A DNA stretch of 64,000 bases from CAZQIC01 sp964593555 (lineage in GTDB: Bacteria > Bacteroidota > Bacteroidia > JAFLBG01). The notes beneath the pieces were generated by a model. It saw nothing but the letters and a program-made list of their open reading frames with translations. It was not told where the DNA came from and did no database searches. The first letter of the stretch is position 1. Each line of letters opens with the position of its first letter. Position numbers and translations under genes: made by a program. Below, one piece after another: positions 9,455 to 17,392 of the stretch. The stretch lies in contig CAZQIC010000009.1 of assembly GCA_964593555.1 (NCBI GenBank), positions 1 to 64,000 on the forward strand. The letters run 5' to 3'.

Positions 9455-10921
9455 CTAAAAGAAGTACTTGTAAACTACCATTGATACCGACATCAGGATT
9501 ATTCCTAAAATATCAACTAGTATTCCAGCCTTCATCATTTGATTTACGGTAATACGTTTACTTCCAAATACAATGGTGTTGGGCGCTGTTGCAACAGGCA
9601 GCATAAAACCCAATGATGAAGCCAATGTAGCCGGCACTAACAATAATAATGGATGCAAACCTGTGGATGGTAATACTGCAATCAACAGAGGGATCATTAA
9701 TTGTATACAGGCTACATTGGATGCAAATTCACTTATCACACAAATCAAACTACACATCACTATCATCAATAAAAAATAAGAAGGAATACCTGATAAATTT
9801 ATTCCAGTTGCCATCCACGCACTCATCCCTGAAACTTCTAATCCCTTTGCAAGTGCAAAACCACCACCAAATAACAAAACAATATCAAAAGGTAGTTTGT
9901 GTACATCTTCCCATATCAATATTCCCCTGCTCTTTTCATTTTTAGTAGGGAAAAGAAAAAGTACTAAGGCCATAACAATAGCTACGGTTCCATCGTGGAT
10001 ATAAGCAGGGTTCTTAAACAAATTACTCCACCCCGGAATTTTTATCGCACCCATATCTATATCAACCCTCGTAAACCATAATATTGCGGTTAAAATAAAA
10101 ACAGATCCTGTTACTTTTTCTTCGTAACTCATTGGTCCAAGTTCTTTCAATTTATTTTTGAAATGATTTTTATCAACTGATATCGACTTTACATTTTTTA
10201 GAAATAAATATTTTAAGACAATAAAACTGAGGAACAATAACCCTATAGAAACAGGAAATCCTATGATAAACCAATTTGCAAAATCCATATCATGATTATT
10301 CGGAAAAGCTTTAGTGTACTCCCTGAAAAATATCATATTGGTGGGAGTACCTACCAATGTGGCTATGCCGCCAATGCTTGCCGAATAAGCAAGACCTATT
10401 AACAGTGCTGTACTCAGTTTTTGTACAAAACCATTTTCATCACCATGCTTTTCTAGTTGATAAATTACCGCCATTACCGACGACAATAGCATCATTACAG
10501 TTGCAGTATTTGAGATCCACATTGAAATAAAATAGGACGCGGACATTACACCCATTAAAATACCGGCAGGTTTTGCTCCTACCATTGATAATATTTTTAG
10601 AGAGATCCGTTGATGCAAATTCCAGCGTTCAATAGCAAATGCAATGATAAAGCCACCAATGAATAAAAATATAATAGGGTCCATGTACTGTGTGGCCACC
10701 ATTGCTGCATCCCCTATTCCAAGCATTGGAATAAATACCACAGGTAATAAAGCAGTTATAGTTAAATGCACGGCCTCTGTAAGCCACCAGATAGCCATCC
10801 ATGCAGCAAGAGCCGCCATTCGGGTAACTAATGGGTTAGACGGATCGAGATCTGTACCCAACAAAATGAGTAATGCAACAACAGGTCCAAGAAATACTTT
10901 TATTTTTTTTGCTGTGAGCAT
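9455..10921 (-). CDS. DASS/SLC13-family sodium:dicarboxylate (anion) symporter
   Basis: 488 residues, strongly hydrophobic, with about 11-12 membrane segments. Two family signatures are visible: WISNTATVMMLL near residue 155 and SEFASNVACIQL near residue 400. These correspond to the paired SNT-type motifs that bind sodium and the carboxylate in VcINDY-like transporters. The LVGTPTN segment near residue 205 is also characteristic. The likely substrate is a di- or tricarboxylate such as succinate, malate or citrate; sulfate cannot be excluded. It is monocistronic by layout and converges on lptD. Confidence 0.92.
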   Translation of the reverse strand: MLTAKKIKVFLGPVVALLILLGTDLDPSNPLVTRMAALAAWMAIWWLTEAVHLTITALLPVVFIPMLGIGDAAMVATQYMDPIIFLFIGGFIIAFAIERWNLHQRISLKILSMVGAKPAGILMGVMSASYFISMWISNTATVMMLLSSVMAVIYQLEKHGDENGFVQKLSTALLIGLAYSASIGGIATLVGTPTNMIFFREYTKAFPNNHDMDFANWFIIGFPVSIGLLFLSFIVLKYLFLKNVKSISVDKNHFKNKLKELGPMSYEEKVTGSVFILTAILWFTRVDIDMGAIKIPGWSNLFKNPAYIHDGTVAIVMALVLFLFPTKNEKSRGILIWEDVHKLPFDIVLLFGGGFALAKGLEVSGMSAWMATGINLSGIPSYFLLMIVMCSLICVISEFASNVACIQLMIPLLIAVLPSTGLHPLLLLVPATLASSLGFMLPVATAPNTIVFGSKRITVNQMMKAGILVDILGIILMSVSMVVYKYFF

Positions 10922-10948
10922 TTTTCAATACAAGCTTATTTGTAGCTT

Positions 10949-10956
10949 TAGGTTTG
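10949..10956 (+). promoter_or_regulatory. Putative Bacteroidota -7 element (TAGGTTTG)
   Basis: TAGGTTTG matches the Bacteroidota sigma-A -7 consensus TAnnTTTG and ends 19 bp before the start of the lipoprotein-fmt pair. No clear TTG -33 element was found at the proper distance, so this is a weak call. Confidence 0.3.
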
Positions 10957-10975
10957 AATTAAAGGTAAATGTAAT

Positions 10976-11353
10976 ATGCTTCATCAACTTATAAAAACAT
11001 CTTTTTATTTACTTGTGTTTTCGGGCATGCTCCTTTTTTCCTGCAAGAACAAAAAACATGTTGCATCAAAAAACACTGTTGTTGTGCAAAACACCAACAA
11101 GTACAAAGATTATAAAAAAGGTACAGTCACAAAATTTGATGTGGATGGTTGTTCATTTATTATTACGATCCAGGATGAAAACCAATCGGACCCAACAATT
11201 CCAGAAGACAGGTTAATAGCGGTGAATCTTGAAGATCAATATAAACAAGACGGACTTAAAATCTGGATAATGTATGTTCCGGAAAAACAAGAATCTCTGA
11301 GCACCTGTATGGCGGGTGAAATAGTAAGAATAACGGCAATAGAAAAACGATGA
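10976..11353 (+). CDS. Small lipoprotein of unknown function
   Basis: 125 residues. A lipoprotein signal peptide is clear: a short charged start, hydrophobic residues 8-21, then lipobox LLFSC with the lipidated Cys at about residue 23. The mature part is about 100 residues with alternating charge and no recognised domain. Its last four bases overlap the start of fmt (ATGA arrangement), so the two are translationally coupled. No role in translation is implied by this alone. Confidence 0.78.
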   Translation: MLHQLIKTSFYLLVFSGMLLFSCKNKKHVASKNTVVVQNTNKYKDYKKGTVTKFDVDGCSFIITIQDENQSDPTIPEDRLIAVNLEDQYKQDGLKIWIMYVPEKQESLSTCMAGEIVRITAIEKR

Positions 11354-12315
11354 ATAAAACTTTACGCATAGTGTTTATGGGCACTCCCGATTTCGCGGTA
11401 GCATCATTGGACGCTTTGGTAAAGAATGAGTATAATATTGTTGGAGTTATAACTGTGCCGGATAAACCAGCAGGGCGCGGACAACAAATACAACAATCGG
11501 CAGTTAAACAATATGCGGTTGCAAACAACCTTCATGTATTACAACCGGAAAAATTAAAAGATGAAAAATTTCTTTCTGAATTACGTTCATTAAATGCCGA
11601 CCTACAAATAGTTGTCGCATTTAGAATGTTACCAGAGTTGGTATGGACCATGCCTCCGTTAGGAACATTTAATCTGCATGGATCATTATTACCACAGTAC
11701 CGTGGAGCGGCACCAATTAACCGGGCTGTTATGAATGGAGAAAAAGAAACAGGTGTTACCACCTTTTTTTTACAGCAGGAAATTGATACCGGTAAAATTA
11801 TTTTTAGTGAGCGAACAGCTATTGATGAAAATGAAAATGCGGGAGAAGTACACGACAGGCTGATGAACATTGGAGCCCAGCTTGTGGTGAAGACAGTTAA
11901 AGCGATAGAAGAAAAAAATCACCCAGCGGTAAGTCAGGAAACATTATTACATAACATAGAATTAAAGTCGGCGCCAAAAATTTTTAAAGAGGGTTGCAAA
12001 ATAAACTGGAGCAACGATGCACAGACAATCCACAATTTTATAAGAGGCTTAAGCCCCTACCCCGCAGCGTGGACAGAGTTTCAAGGTCACGATGATAAAA
12101 TTTACAATGTAAAAATTTTCTGTGCTGTGAAAGAAATTGCGGTACACAATTCTCCCAATGGCATTATTCTAAGCGACAATAAAACCTTTCTGAAAGTGAC
12201 TTGTACCAATGGGTTTATAAATGTACTTGAGTTACAGCTTGCAGGAAAAAAAAGAATGAATGTTCAAGATCTCCTTCGTGGTTTCCCGATTTCAGGAACG
12301 TGGAAAGCCCTGTAA
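11350..12315 (+). CDS. fmt: Methionyl-tRNA formyltransferase
   Basis: 321 residues, the normal length. The N-terminal formyltransferase domain (about 1-210) has IVFMGTPDFAV at the start, a HGSLLPQYRGAAPIN catalytic and folate-binding segment near residue 112, and GVTTFFLQQEIDTGKI near residue 135. The C-terminal OB-like domain carries FIRGLSPYPAAWT. It formylates initiator Met-tRNA using 10-formyl-THF. The start overlaps the upstream lipoprotein stop by 4 bp. No def gene is adjacent. Confidence 0.96.
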   Translation: MNKTLRIVFMGTPDFAVASLDALVKNEYNIVGVITVPDKPAGRGQQIQQSAVKQYAVANNLHVLQPEKLKDEKFLSELRSLNADLQIVVAFRMLPELVWTMPPLGTFNLHGSLLPQYRGAAPINRAVMNGEKETGVTTFFLQQEIDTGKIIFSERTAIDENENAGEVHDRLMNIGAQLVVKTVKAIEEKNHPAVSQETLLHNIELKSAPKIFKEGCKINWSNDAQTIHNFIRGLSPYPAAWTEFQGHDDKIYNVKIFCAVKEIAVHNSPNGIILSDNKTFLKVTCTNGFINVLELQLAGKKRMNVQDLLRGFPISGTWKAL

Positions 12316-12423
12316 TATCAGGGTAAAACACGGGACTCACTTCTAAAAGTCGCTATAGGAAAGGCTTTCAGGCGTTGTTATTAACAAAAGCCCTGTAGTT
12401 ATTAACAAAACAGCATCGGCCTA

Positions 12424-12453
12424 TTGACTATTTCTCCAAGGCATATATCTTTG
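12424..12453 (+). promoter_or_regulatory. Probable promoter of the HU gene
   Basis: TATCTTTG (12446-12453) is an exact match to the Bacteroidota -7 consensus TAnnTTTG. A TTG (12424-12426) sits 19 bp upstream as the -33 element. The implied leader to the HU start is about 35 nt. HU is usually strongly expressed, which fits. Confidence 0.55.
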
Positions 12454-12491
12454 CCCTCGTTCAGTAATTATTTAACTAAAACAAAAACAAG

Positions 12492-12764
12492 ATGAACAAA
12501 GCAGAATTAGTAAACGCTATCTCTACAGAAGCGAAGTTGACAAAAGCAGATGCTCAAAGAGCATTAGATGGTTTCATTTCAGCTACATCAAAATCTTTGA
12601 AAAAAGGTGACAGAGTAGCGTTAGTTGGTTTCGGATCTTTTTCTATTGCTAAAAGAGCAGCTAGAACAGGAAGAAATCCTCAAACAGGAAAAGCTATCAA
12701 GATCGCAGCTAAAAAAGTTGTGAAATTCAAAGCTGGTGCTGAGTTAGCTACTAAAGTGAAGTAA
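12492..12764 (+). CDS. HU-family DNA-binding protein
   Basis: 90 residues, standard HU length. It has the dimerising helical N-terminus (MNKAELVNAIS), a GFGSFSIAKRAARTGRNPQ segment and the DNA-clasping arm RNPQTGKAIKI. The lysine-rich C-terminus ends in KVK. It is a nucleoid-associated protein that bends and compacts DNA. It is a single-gene unit with its own promoter motif upstream and a strong hairpin terminator downstream. Confidence 0.96.
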   Translation: MNKAELVNAISTEAKLTKADAQRALDGFISATSKSLKKGDRVALVGFGSFSIAKRAARTGRNPQTGKAIKIAAKKVVKFKAGAELATKVK

Positions 12765-12781
12765 TTCATTTTGAAGTTTTC

Positions 12782-12822
12782 AAAAAACTCCTTCTCGAGT
12801 AATCGGGAGGGAGTTTTTTTTT
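12782..12822 (+). terminator. Rho-independent terminator of the HU gene
   Basis: The left arm AAAAACTCCTTCTCG pairs with CGGGAGGGAGTTTTT (some G-U pairs) around a loop of about 6 nt and runs into a tract of nine or more T. It starts about 18 bp after the HU stop. Confidence 0.85.
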
Positions 12823-12848
12823 AGCTTTACAGAAGTAAAAATTTATAT

Positions 12849-13904
12849 ATGTCAAAAGAAAGTAAAATAAAAAATTTCGATCCTAATGATCTTGGCGACC
12901 GTGCAGGGAACATTTACGGATTACCTTTTACAACCGAAGAAGCTGAAGTCGTAATTATCCCTGTTCCCTGGGAAGTAACTGTATCCTATGGTTCAGGAAC
13001 AGCTAAAGGCCCGATGGCAGTTTATAATGCATCCTTCCAGGTCGATCTTTATGATCCATATTTTCCCGATGCCTGGAAAATTGGTATTGCTATGGATAAA
13101 TTTCCAACAGCATTAAAAAAGAAAAGTGATACACTCAGAAAATCTGCCGAGAAGTACATTTCTTCATTGGAGAAAGGACAAAGTCCTGATAAAAATAAAG
13201 CTCTTGCTAAAATTCAACAGCTTATAAATAAAGAATGTGAAACGCTGAATAAATATGTAAAACAAACTGCGCTTTCGTTTATAAACAAAAATAAAATTGT
13301 AGGATTACTAGGCGGCGATCATAGTACACCACTCGGATATTTTCAAGCACTTTCAGAAAAATATAAATCGTTTGGAATTTTACAGATAGATGCTCACGCA
13401 GATCTTCGTGTGGCATTCGAGGGATTTACGTATTCTCATGCTTCCATAATGTACAATGCATTGAAAATAAAAAACATTGAGAAGCTGGTACAGGTGGGAG
13501 TGCGCGATTATTGTGAGCAGGAGGCAAACCTCGCTAAAGATTCAAAGGGACGAGTGGTGAATTTTTACGATAGAGATATCAAACACCAAATGTATGAAGG
13601 TATAACCTGGAAAGACATTTGTAAAAAAATAGTTATGGAATTACCCAATGAAGTTTATGTAAGTTTTGATATTGATGGGCTGGATCCAAAACTTTGTCCG
13701 AATACCGGAACACCATTGGCAGGAGGTTTTGAATTTGAACAGGCGACACACCTTATCCAACAAGTAGTTGAGAGTGGAAGAAAAATAATTGGCTTTGATG
13801 TGAATGAAGTATCTCCCGGAAAAGATGAATGGGATGCAAATGTTGGAGCAAGACTATTATATCGTATCGCAGTAATGGCATATAGAAGCAATGAAAAAAA
13901 GTAA
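12849..13904 (+). CDS. Ureohydrolase (agmatinase/formimidoylglutamase/arginase family)
   Basis: 351 residues. All manganese-site motifs of the family are visible: GGDHS (about residue 157), DAHADLR (about 181) and SFDIDGLDP (about 277). An unusual lysine-rich insertion (about residues 95-140) precedes the first motif and makes the protein longer than typical agmatinases of about 300 residues. The chemistry is hydrolysis of a guanidino or formimino group to urea or formamide plus an amine. The substrate cannot be chosen between agmatine, formimidoylglutamate and arginine from context, as no hut or spe genes are adjacent. Confidence 0.88.
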   Translation: MSKESKIKNFDPNDLGDRAGNIYGLPFTTEEAEVVIIPVPWEVTVSYGSGTAKGPMAVYNASFQVDLYDPYFPDAWKIGIAMDKFPTALKKKSDTLRKSAEKYISSLEKGQSPDKNKALAKIQQLINKECETLNKYVKQTALSFINKNKIVGLLGGDHSTPLGYFQALSEKYKSFGILQIDAHADLRVAFEGFTYSHASIMYNALKIKNIEKLVQVGVRDYCEQEANLAKDSKGRVVNFYDRDIKHQMYEGITWKDICKKIVMELPNEVYVSFDIDGLDPKLCPNTGTPLAGGFEFEQATHLIQQVVESGRKIIGFDVNEVSPGKDEWDANVGARLLYRIAVMAYRSNEKK

Positions 13905-13909
13905 GTCTT

Positions 13910-13955
13910 CGACAGGCTCAGACTGACACGAGCGCTGGTCAGTTCGAGCCTGTCG
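13910..13955. repeat. Inverted repeat of the dispersed CGACAGGCTC / GAGCCTGTCG type
   Basis: The arms CGACAGGCTCAGACTGAC (13910-13927) and GTCAGTTCGAGCCTGTCG (13938-13955) pair at 16 of 18 positions around a 10-nt spacer. It fills the gap between the ureohydrolase and TrmH-like genes. Related single arms occur in other gaps of the window (near 16225-16250, 16512-16537 and 45648-45670), which suggests a dispersed intergenic repeat. It could also act as a transcription attenuator, although no T tract follows. Confidence 0.7.
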
Positions 13956-13979
13956 AGAACGTTCGTAGAAATATTAAAC

Positions 13980-14666
13980 ATGAACACAGAACACAAAAAA
14001 GCACTTATTAGTTATTTATTCGATTTTATTTCGGACCAGCGAAAAAAAAGGTTCCTTGAAATAATTGAATACCGCACGCGTCATGTTACCGTTGTATTGG
14101 AGGATATTTTCCAGGCACAGAATGCCAGTGCGGTGCTCAGAACCTGTGACTGCTTTGGCATACAAGATGTGCATGCCATTGAAACAAAAAACAAATTTGA
14201 TGTTAACCGGGATATCGCATTGGGCTCCACGCAATGGTTGAACTTATACAAACACAAAGGCGAAGGAAACAATACGATAAAATGTTTGAACACTCTAAAA
14301 GATAAAGGATACAAGATCATTGCCACATCACCATATAAAAATGGTCATACCATTGAGGAATTACCTCTTGACAATAAAACAGCACTTGTTTTTGGAACAG
14401 AGCTGGAAGGAATAACAGATGATGTAAAAAACATGGCGGATGGTTTTGTCACCGTGCCTATGTTTGGCTTTACAGAGAGTTTTAATATTTCTGTTTCGGC
14501 GGCACTTGCTTTATATACTCTCACCAACCGCCTTCACAAATCTGAGATAAAATGGCAACTGACCGATGAAGAAAAAGATGATATTCTTTTAAAATGGCAG
14601 CGCAACACTATTAATAAAGTGGAGTTGATTGAGAAGGAATTTTTGGAGAGGATGAACAGGCAATAA
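13980..14666 (+). CDS. TrmH/SpoU-family RNA 2'-O-ribose methyltransferase
   Basis: 228 residues with a SPOUT (trefoil-knot) fold signature. NASAVLRTCDCFGI lies near residue 42, LVFGTELEGI near residue 138 and VPMFGFTESFNISVSAAL near residue 158; the last two are SPOUT motifs 2 and 3 that form the AdoMet-binding knot. The length and the C-terminal helical tail match tRNA (guanosine-18-2'-O)-methyltransferase TrmH. The exact target nucleotide is an inference. Confidence 0.9.
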   Translation: MNTEHKKALISYLFDFISDQRKKRFLEIIEYRTRHVTVVLEDIFQAQNASAVLRTCDCFGIQDVHAIETKNKFDVNRDIALGSTQWLNLYKHKGEGNNTIKCLNTLKDKGYKIIATSPYKNGHTIEELPLDNKTALVFGTELEGITDDVKNMADGFVTVPMFGFTESFNISVSAALALYTLTNRLHKSEIKWQLTDEEKDDILLKWQRNTINKVELIEKEFLERMNRQ

Positions 14667-14676
14667 AAATATCCAT

Positions 14677-15294
14677 TTGAAAAACCTGCTAATTACATTT
14701 ATTTCTTTTCTCCTTTTGTCCTGCTACCAAACAAATCAACAAAAGCAGAATGAAATTTACTATATCATCAAACACTATACTCAAACGCAAAACGATACTT
14801 CATACAAAGATGCCCCGCCTCCACCGCCACCACCGCCTGCCATTTTTTATTGTAACCACAATTTTATTTTAGTTGACACATCGAGAATTTTTTATCACAA
14901 TAAGCATATCTTTTATTCTTGTCGATATAATTTGGAAGAAAACAAACCGCCAAGAATATTTCTAACACCAGATAGTATAATTGAAATAAACCCCAATGAG
15001 CTATTAGATTTTCTTACCACTATTATCCCGGATTCTATTGCAGTTAATGAAAAAATATTTGCGGCAATATCATCTCCAAAAGACACTATATACAACCGAT
15101 CATTTAAAATTATTCGTGATTATTTTAAAAGTATGGGTTTGCGCAGACATTTAATAAGAAACTGGACCGAGGAAGAGCAATATGTCGTAACTGCAAAAAT
15201 TGAGAAAAAACAATATGACGCTAATATGATAGATTGGAAAGTAGGATTCGTTGATCCTCTTGATACAGTTTTGAGCCCACCTTCTACTAGGTAG
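14677..15294 (+). CDS. Small lipoprotein with an octaproline run, unknown function
   Basis: 205 residues from a TTG start; an in-frame stop lies three codons upstream at 14665, so TTG is the only start compatible with the signal peptide. The peptide MKNLLITFISFLLLSC ends in a lipobox with the lipidated Cys at residue 16. Eight consecutive prolines (codons 14815-14838) follow at residues 47-54; such a run normally needs EF-P to avoid ribosome stalling. No domain is recognised. It is the first of two small lipoprotein genes separated by 8 bp. Confidence 0.72.
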   Translation: MKNLLITFISFLLLSCYQTNQQKQNEIYYIIKHYTQTQNDTSYKDAPPPPPPPPAIFYCNHNFILVDTSRIFYHNKHIFYSCRYNLEENKPPRIFLTPDSIIEINPNELLDFLTTIIPDSIAVNEKIFAAISSPKDTIYNRSFKIIRDYFKSMGLRRHLIRNWTEEEQYVVTAKIEKKQYDANMIDWKVGFVDPLDTVLSPPSTR

Positions 15295-15302
15295 AAAACT
15301 CT

Positions 15303-15860
15303 ATGTTATTGATAACAAATTTTAAAATTTGCATCTTGAAAAACAAATTCTTTACAGCAATTATTATTGCTCTTTCATTCTTATCCTGCATTAACACCAA
15401 AAAAGACAACCGAAAAATTGCTGCGGCAGAAAAAGAGTGTTCATTGAAAAAAGACATTGCAGGTCTCGATATACGTTTTTATGGCTATTTCAAATCAGAG
15501 GCCGATTCCATTAACATAAAAATTAAAAGAGGAAACCAGCTAGTAGAAAACTACAACGATAAAATTTCGGAGAAAATTGAAGATTCATTACGACATATGC
15601 GGCGATATGAAATTTCAAAAAATATTTTACTCACGGATACAGTTTTAATAAAAATAAAATCAGAGCCCGATAAAAAAATATATGATTTTAAATACCTGGT
15701 CCGACCACATTTTTCAATGACTACCAGGAATTGGGGCTGTGACTTTTATCAACTAACTATTGATGGAAGTACAAAGACAGGCAATCAAGTCAGCATCATA
15801 AAAAGCAGCTGGAAGAAACTTGAAAAGAAAGACTTTGGGAGCTATTACAATCACCAATAA
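15303..15860 (+). CDS. Small lipoprotein of unknown function
   Basis: 185 residues from ATG, or 174 from an in-frame TTG at 15336. The TTG would give a more typical lipoprotein signal, MKNKFFTAIIIALSFLSC, with the Cys directly after the hydrophobic core. The mature region is lysine-rich and ends with an SSWKKLEKKDFG segment. No domain is recognised. It follows the octaproline lipoprotein closely and is probably co-transcribed. Just downstream begins an 823-bp gene-free stretch with repeats. Confidence 0.7.
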   Translation: MLLITNFKICILKNKFFTAIIIALSFLSCINTKKDNRKIAAAEKECSLKKDIAGLDIRFYGYFKSEADSINIKIKRGNQLVENYNDKISEKIEDSLRHMRRYEISKNILLTDTVLIKIKSEPDKKIYDFKYLVRPHFSMTTRNWGCDFYQLTIDGSTKTGNQVSIIKSSWKKLEKKDFGSYYNHQ

Positions 15861-15978
15861 CTAAGTTAACGTTGTGGACAAGTATGACTACTTCATATTT
15901 TTCTTCTTGCATTTTGCCTGCCTGCAAGTAGCCGTTTCGGCAAAGCCAGGCCTGACCAAAATAACGGCAAAAGTTAAT

Positions 15979-16250
15979 TTGTAAAATAAGTAATTAAAAT
16001 TCCGCCCCTACAGGGCTTAAACTTTCTTCTGTAATTTTTTTACCAAGATTTCGTCCCTACAGGACTTAGCTATAGGTTATGCAAAATTGTATTTTGTAAT
16101 TAGATCAAAGCTCCAGAGGAGCGACATATTGGTAAAAACAAATGAAAAAAAACTTAAAACTCCGTAGGAGTGACATCCATTACCTCTACTTAAGATAACA
16201 CAACACACGTTCTCGATACTTTCTGCTTCGCAGAAAACTCGAACTGACAA
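15979..16250. repeat. Copy 1 of a 272-bp tandem repeat containing four small hairpins
   Basis: The unit carries four short dyads with a shared design: GCCC-ctaca-GGGC (16004-16016), GTCC-ctaca-GGAC (16053-16065), GCTCC-aga-GGAGC (16110-16122) and ACTCC-gta-GGAGT (16159-16171). The first two read in the opposite orientation to the last two: on the minus strand the first pair show the same core followed by a GRMAT-type flank. The unit is therefore an inverted pair of doublets. It ends in a GTTCTCGATAC...TCGAACTGACA segment related to the repeat at 13910. Confidence 0.8.
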
Positions 16251-16265
16251 CGCACTGTTTTCAAT

Positions 16266-16537
16266 TTGAAAAATAGTTAATTAAAATTCCACCCCTGCGG
16301 GGCTTAAACTTTCTTCCGTAATTTTTTTACCAAGATTTCGTCCCTACGGGACTTAGCTATAGGTTATGTAAAATAGTACTTTGTAATTAGATCAAAGCTC
16401 CAGAGGAGCGACATATTGGTAAAAAAGATGAAAAAAAACTTAAAACTCCGTAGGAGTGACATCCATTACCTCCACTTAAGATAACGCAACACACGTTCTC
16501 GATACTTTCCGCTTCGCAGAAAAACTCGAATTGACAA
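16266..16537. repeat. Copy 2 of the 272-bp tandem repeat
   Basis: Aligned by eye it is roughly 93 percent identical to copy 1 at a 286-287-bp offset. Its hairpins are at 16291-16303, 16340-16352, 16397-16409 and 16445-16457. Two of them have better paired stems than copy 1 (GTCCC-tac-GGGAC instead of a 4-bp stem), so substitutions keep or improve pairing. Confidence 0.8.
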
Positions 16538-16652
16538 GAGCATGCAACCCACATTTGAGATATTTCGCAGAAAACAAGTGAGTAAACTAACATTTCACTA
16601 AGTCAAAAGCTTGTTTCACTAATTCCCACTAGCAAATTATATACATCAAAAG

Positions 16653-16660
16653 TAATTTTG
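16653..16660 (+). promoter_or_regulatory. Putative Bacteroidota -7 element (TAATTTTG)
   Basis: An exact TAnnTTTG match 23 bp before the start of the rhodanese-like gene. No TTG -33 element was found at the usual distance, so confidence is low. Confidence 0.35.
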
Positions 16661-16683
16661 AAACATAACAAAAACGTTAAATC

Positions 16684-17352
16684 ATGAAAACTATAAATCT
16701 AAGTGTCCTATTTGCACTTACTCTAATAACCCAATCATTTATTTCCTCAAAAAAAATTAATGTTAAACCTGAAGAGAGATCTGACGTCATTTACAAGGGC
16801 AATTCAGTTTCAGATAGTGTTGAAATAAATAACATTCAGAAAAAATCACAACAAAAGGCTGCACTGGTTGACTTTGAGGCTTACGATAAATTAGTAGATG
16901 AAGTTAAGGAACACAGAAAAAGTAGATTATTAAATTTTCAGGAATTTATCAAAACAAGCAAGGAACAAAATGTAATTATTCTTGATACGCGTTCAGATTC
17001 TATGTATGCCAGCAAACATTTGAAAGGAGCTTTACACTTGAATTTTGCAGATTTTACTCAAGAAAATTTAGCAAAAATAATCCCTTCAACAGATTACAAA
17101 ATATTGATTTATTGTAACAATAATTTTGCTGATGATCGCATCTATTTTCCAACTAAAGCAGCTTTTCCAAAAGTTTCTTCTTCTATAACCAAGGACCAAA
17201 AGGCATTAACCTTAGCACTTAACATTCCAACCTATATTAATTTATATGGGTATGGATACAAAAATGTATTCGAGTTAAATGAATTAGTAAGTGTCTTTTT
17301 TTCTGAAGCAGTATTTGAAGGCACTGAAGTGGCTAATACTGACTTTAAATAA
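16684..17352 (+). CDS. Exported rhodanese-like domain protein
   Basis: 222 residues with an N-terminal signal peptide (MKTINLSVLFALTLITQSFI). Residues 90-210 look like a rhodanese domain: IILDTRSDSMYASKHLKGA, then an ILIYCNNNF segment where the Cys occupies the active-site position of the persulfide-carrying loop. The loop (CNNNFADDR) differs from the usual six-residue rhodanese loop, so catalysis is uncertain. The role could be periplasmic sulfur handling or only binding. It lies 40 bp upstream of a MuiA-family gene on the same strand. Confidence 0.75.
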   Translation: MKTINLSVLFALTLITQSFISSKKINVKPEERSDVIYKGNSVSDSVEINNIQKKSQQKAALVDFEAYDKLVDEVKEHRKSRLLNFQEFIKTSKEQNVIILDTRSDSMYASKHLKGALHLNFADFTQENLAKIIPSTDYKILIYCNNNFADDRIYFPTKAAFPKVSSSITKDQKALTLALNIPTYINLYGYGYKNVFELNELVSVFFSEAVFEGTEVANTDFK

Positions 17353-17392
17353 AGATTTAAGTAACACAATCCAAATTCTTTAAAATACCGAT

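Larger units (their letters stand above)
15861..16683. other. Gene-free 823-bp stretch with tandemly duplicated hairpin repeats
   Basis: No convincing coding region on either strand. The first 110 bp hold a GC-richer imperfect palindrome (GCCGTTTCGGC region, then AACGGCAA). Positions 15979-16537 hold two copies of a 272-bp unit described separately. The last 145 bp are AT-rich and contain a candidate -7 element for the downstream gene. Confidence 0.75.

Noticed and set aside
9649..9945. 98-codon plus-strand open frame
   Set aside because: It is antisense to the DASS transporter and has no domain features.
10644..10994. 116-codon plus-strand open frame
   Set aside because: It is antisense to the transporter gene and mirrors its hydrophobic codons; no start context or homology signal is visible.
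15979..16537. Possible CRISPR array
   Set aside because: There are only two units of 272 bp with no short spacers of uniform length and no cas genes nearby.
16387..16593. 68-codon minus-strand open frame in the tandem repeat
   Set aside because: It spans the hairpins of repeat copy 2. The equivalent frame in copy 1 does not persist, so it is not conserved as a coding region.
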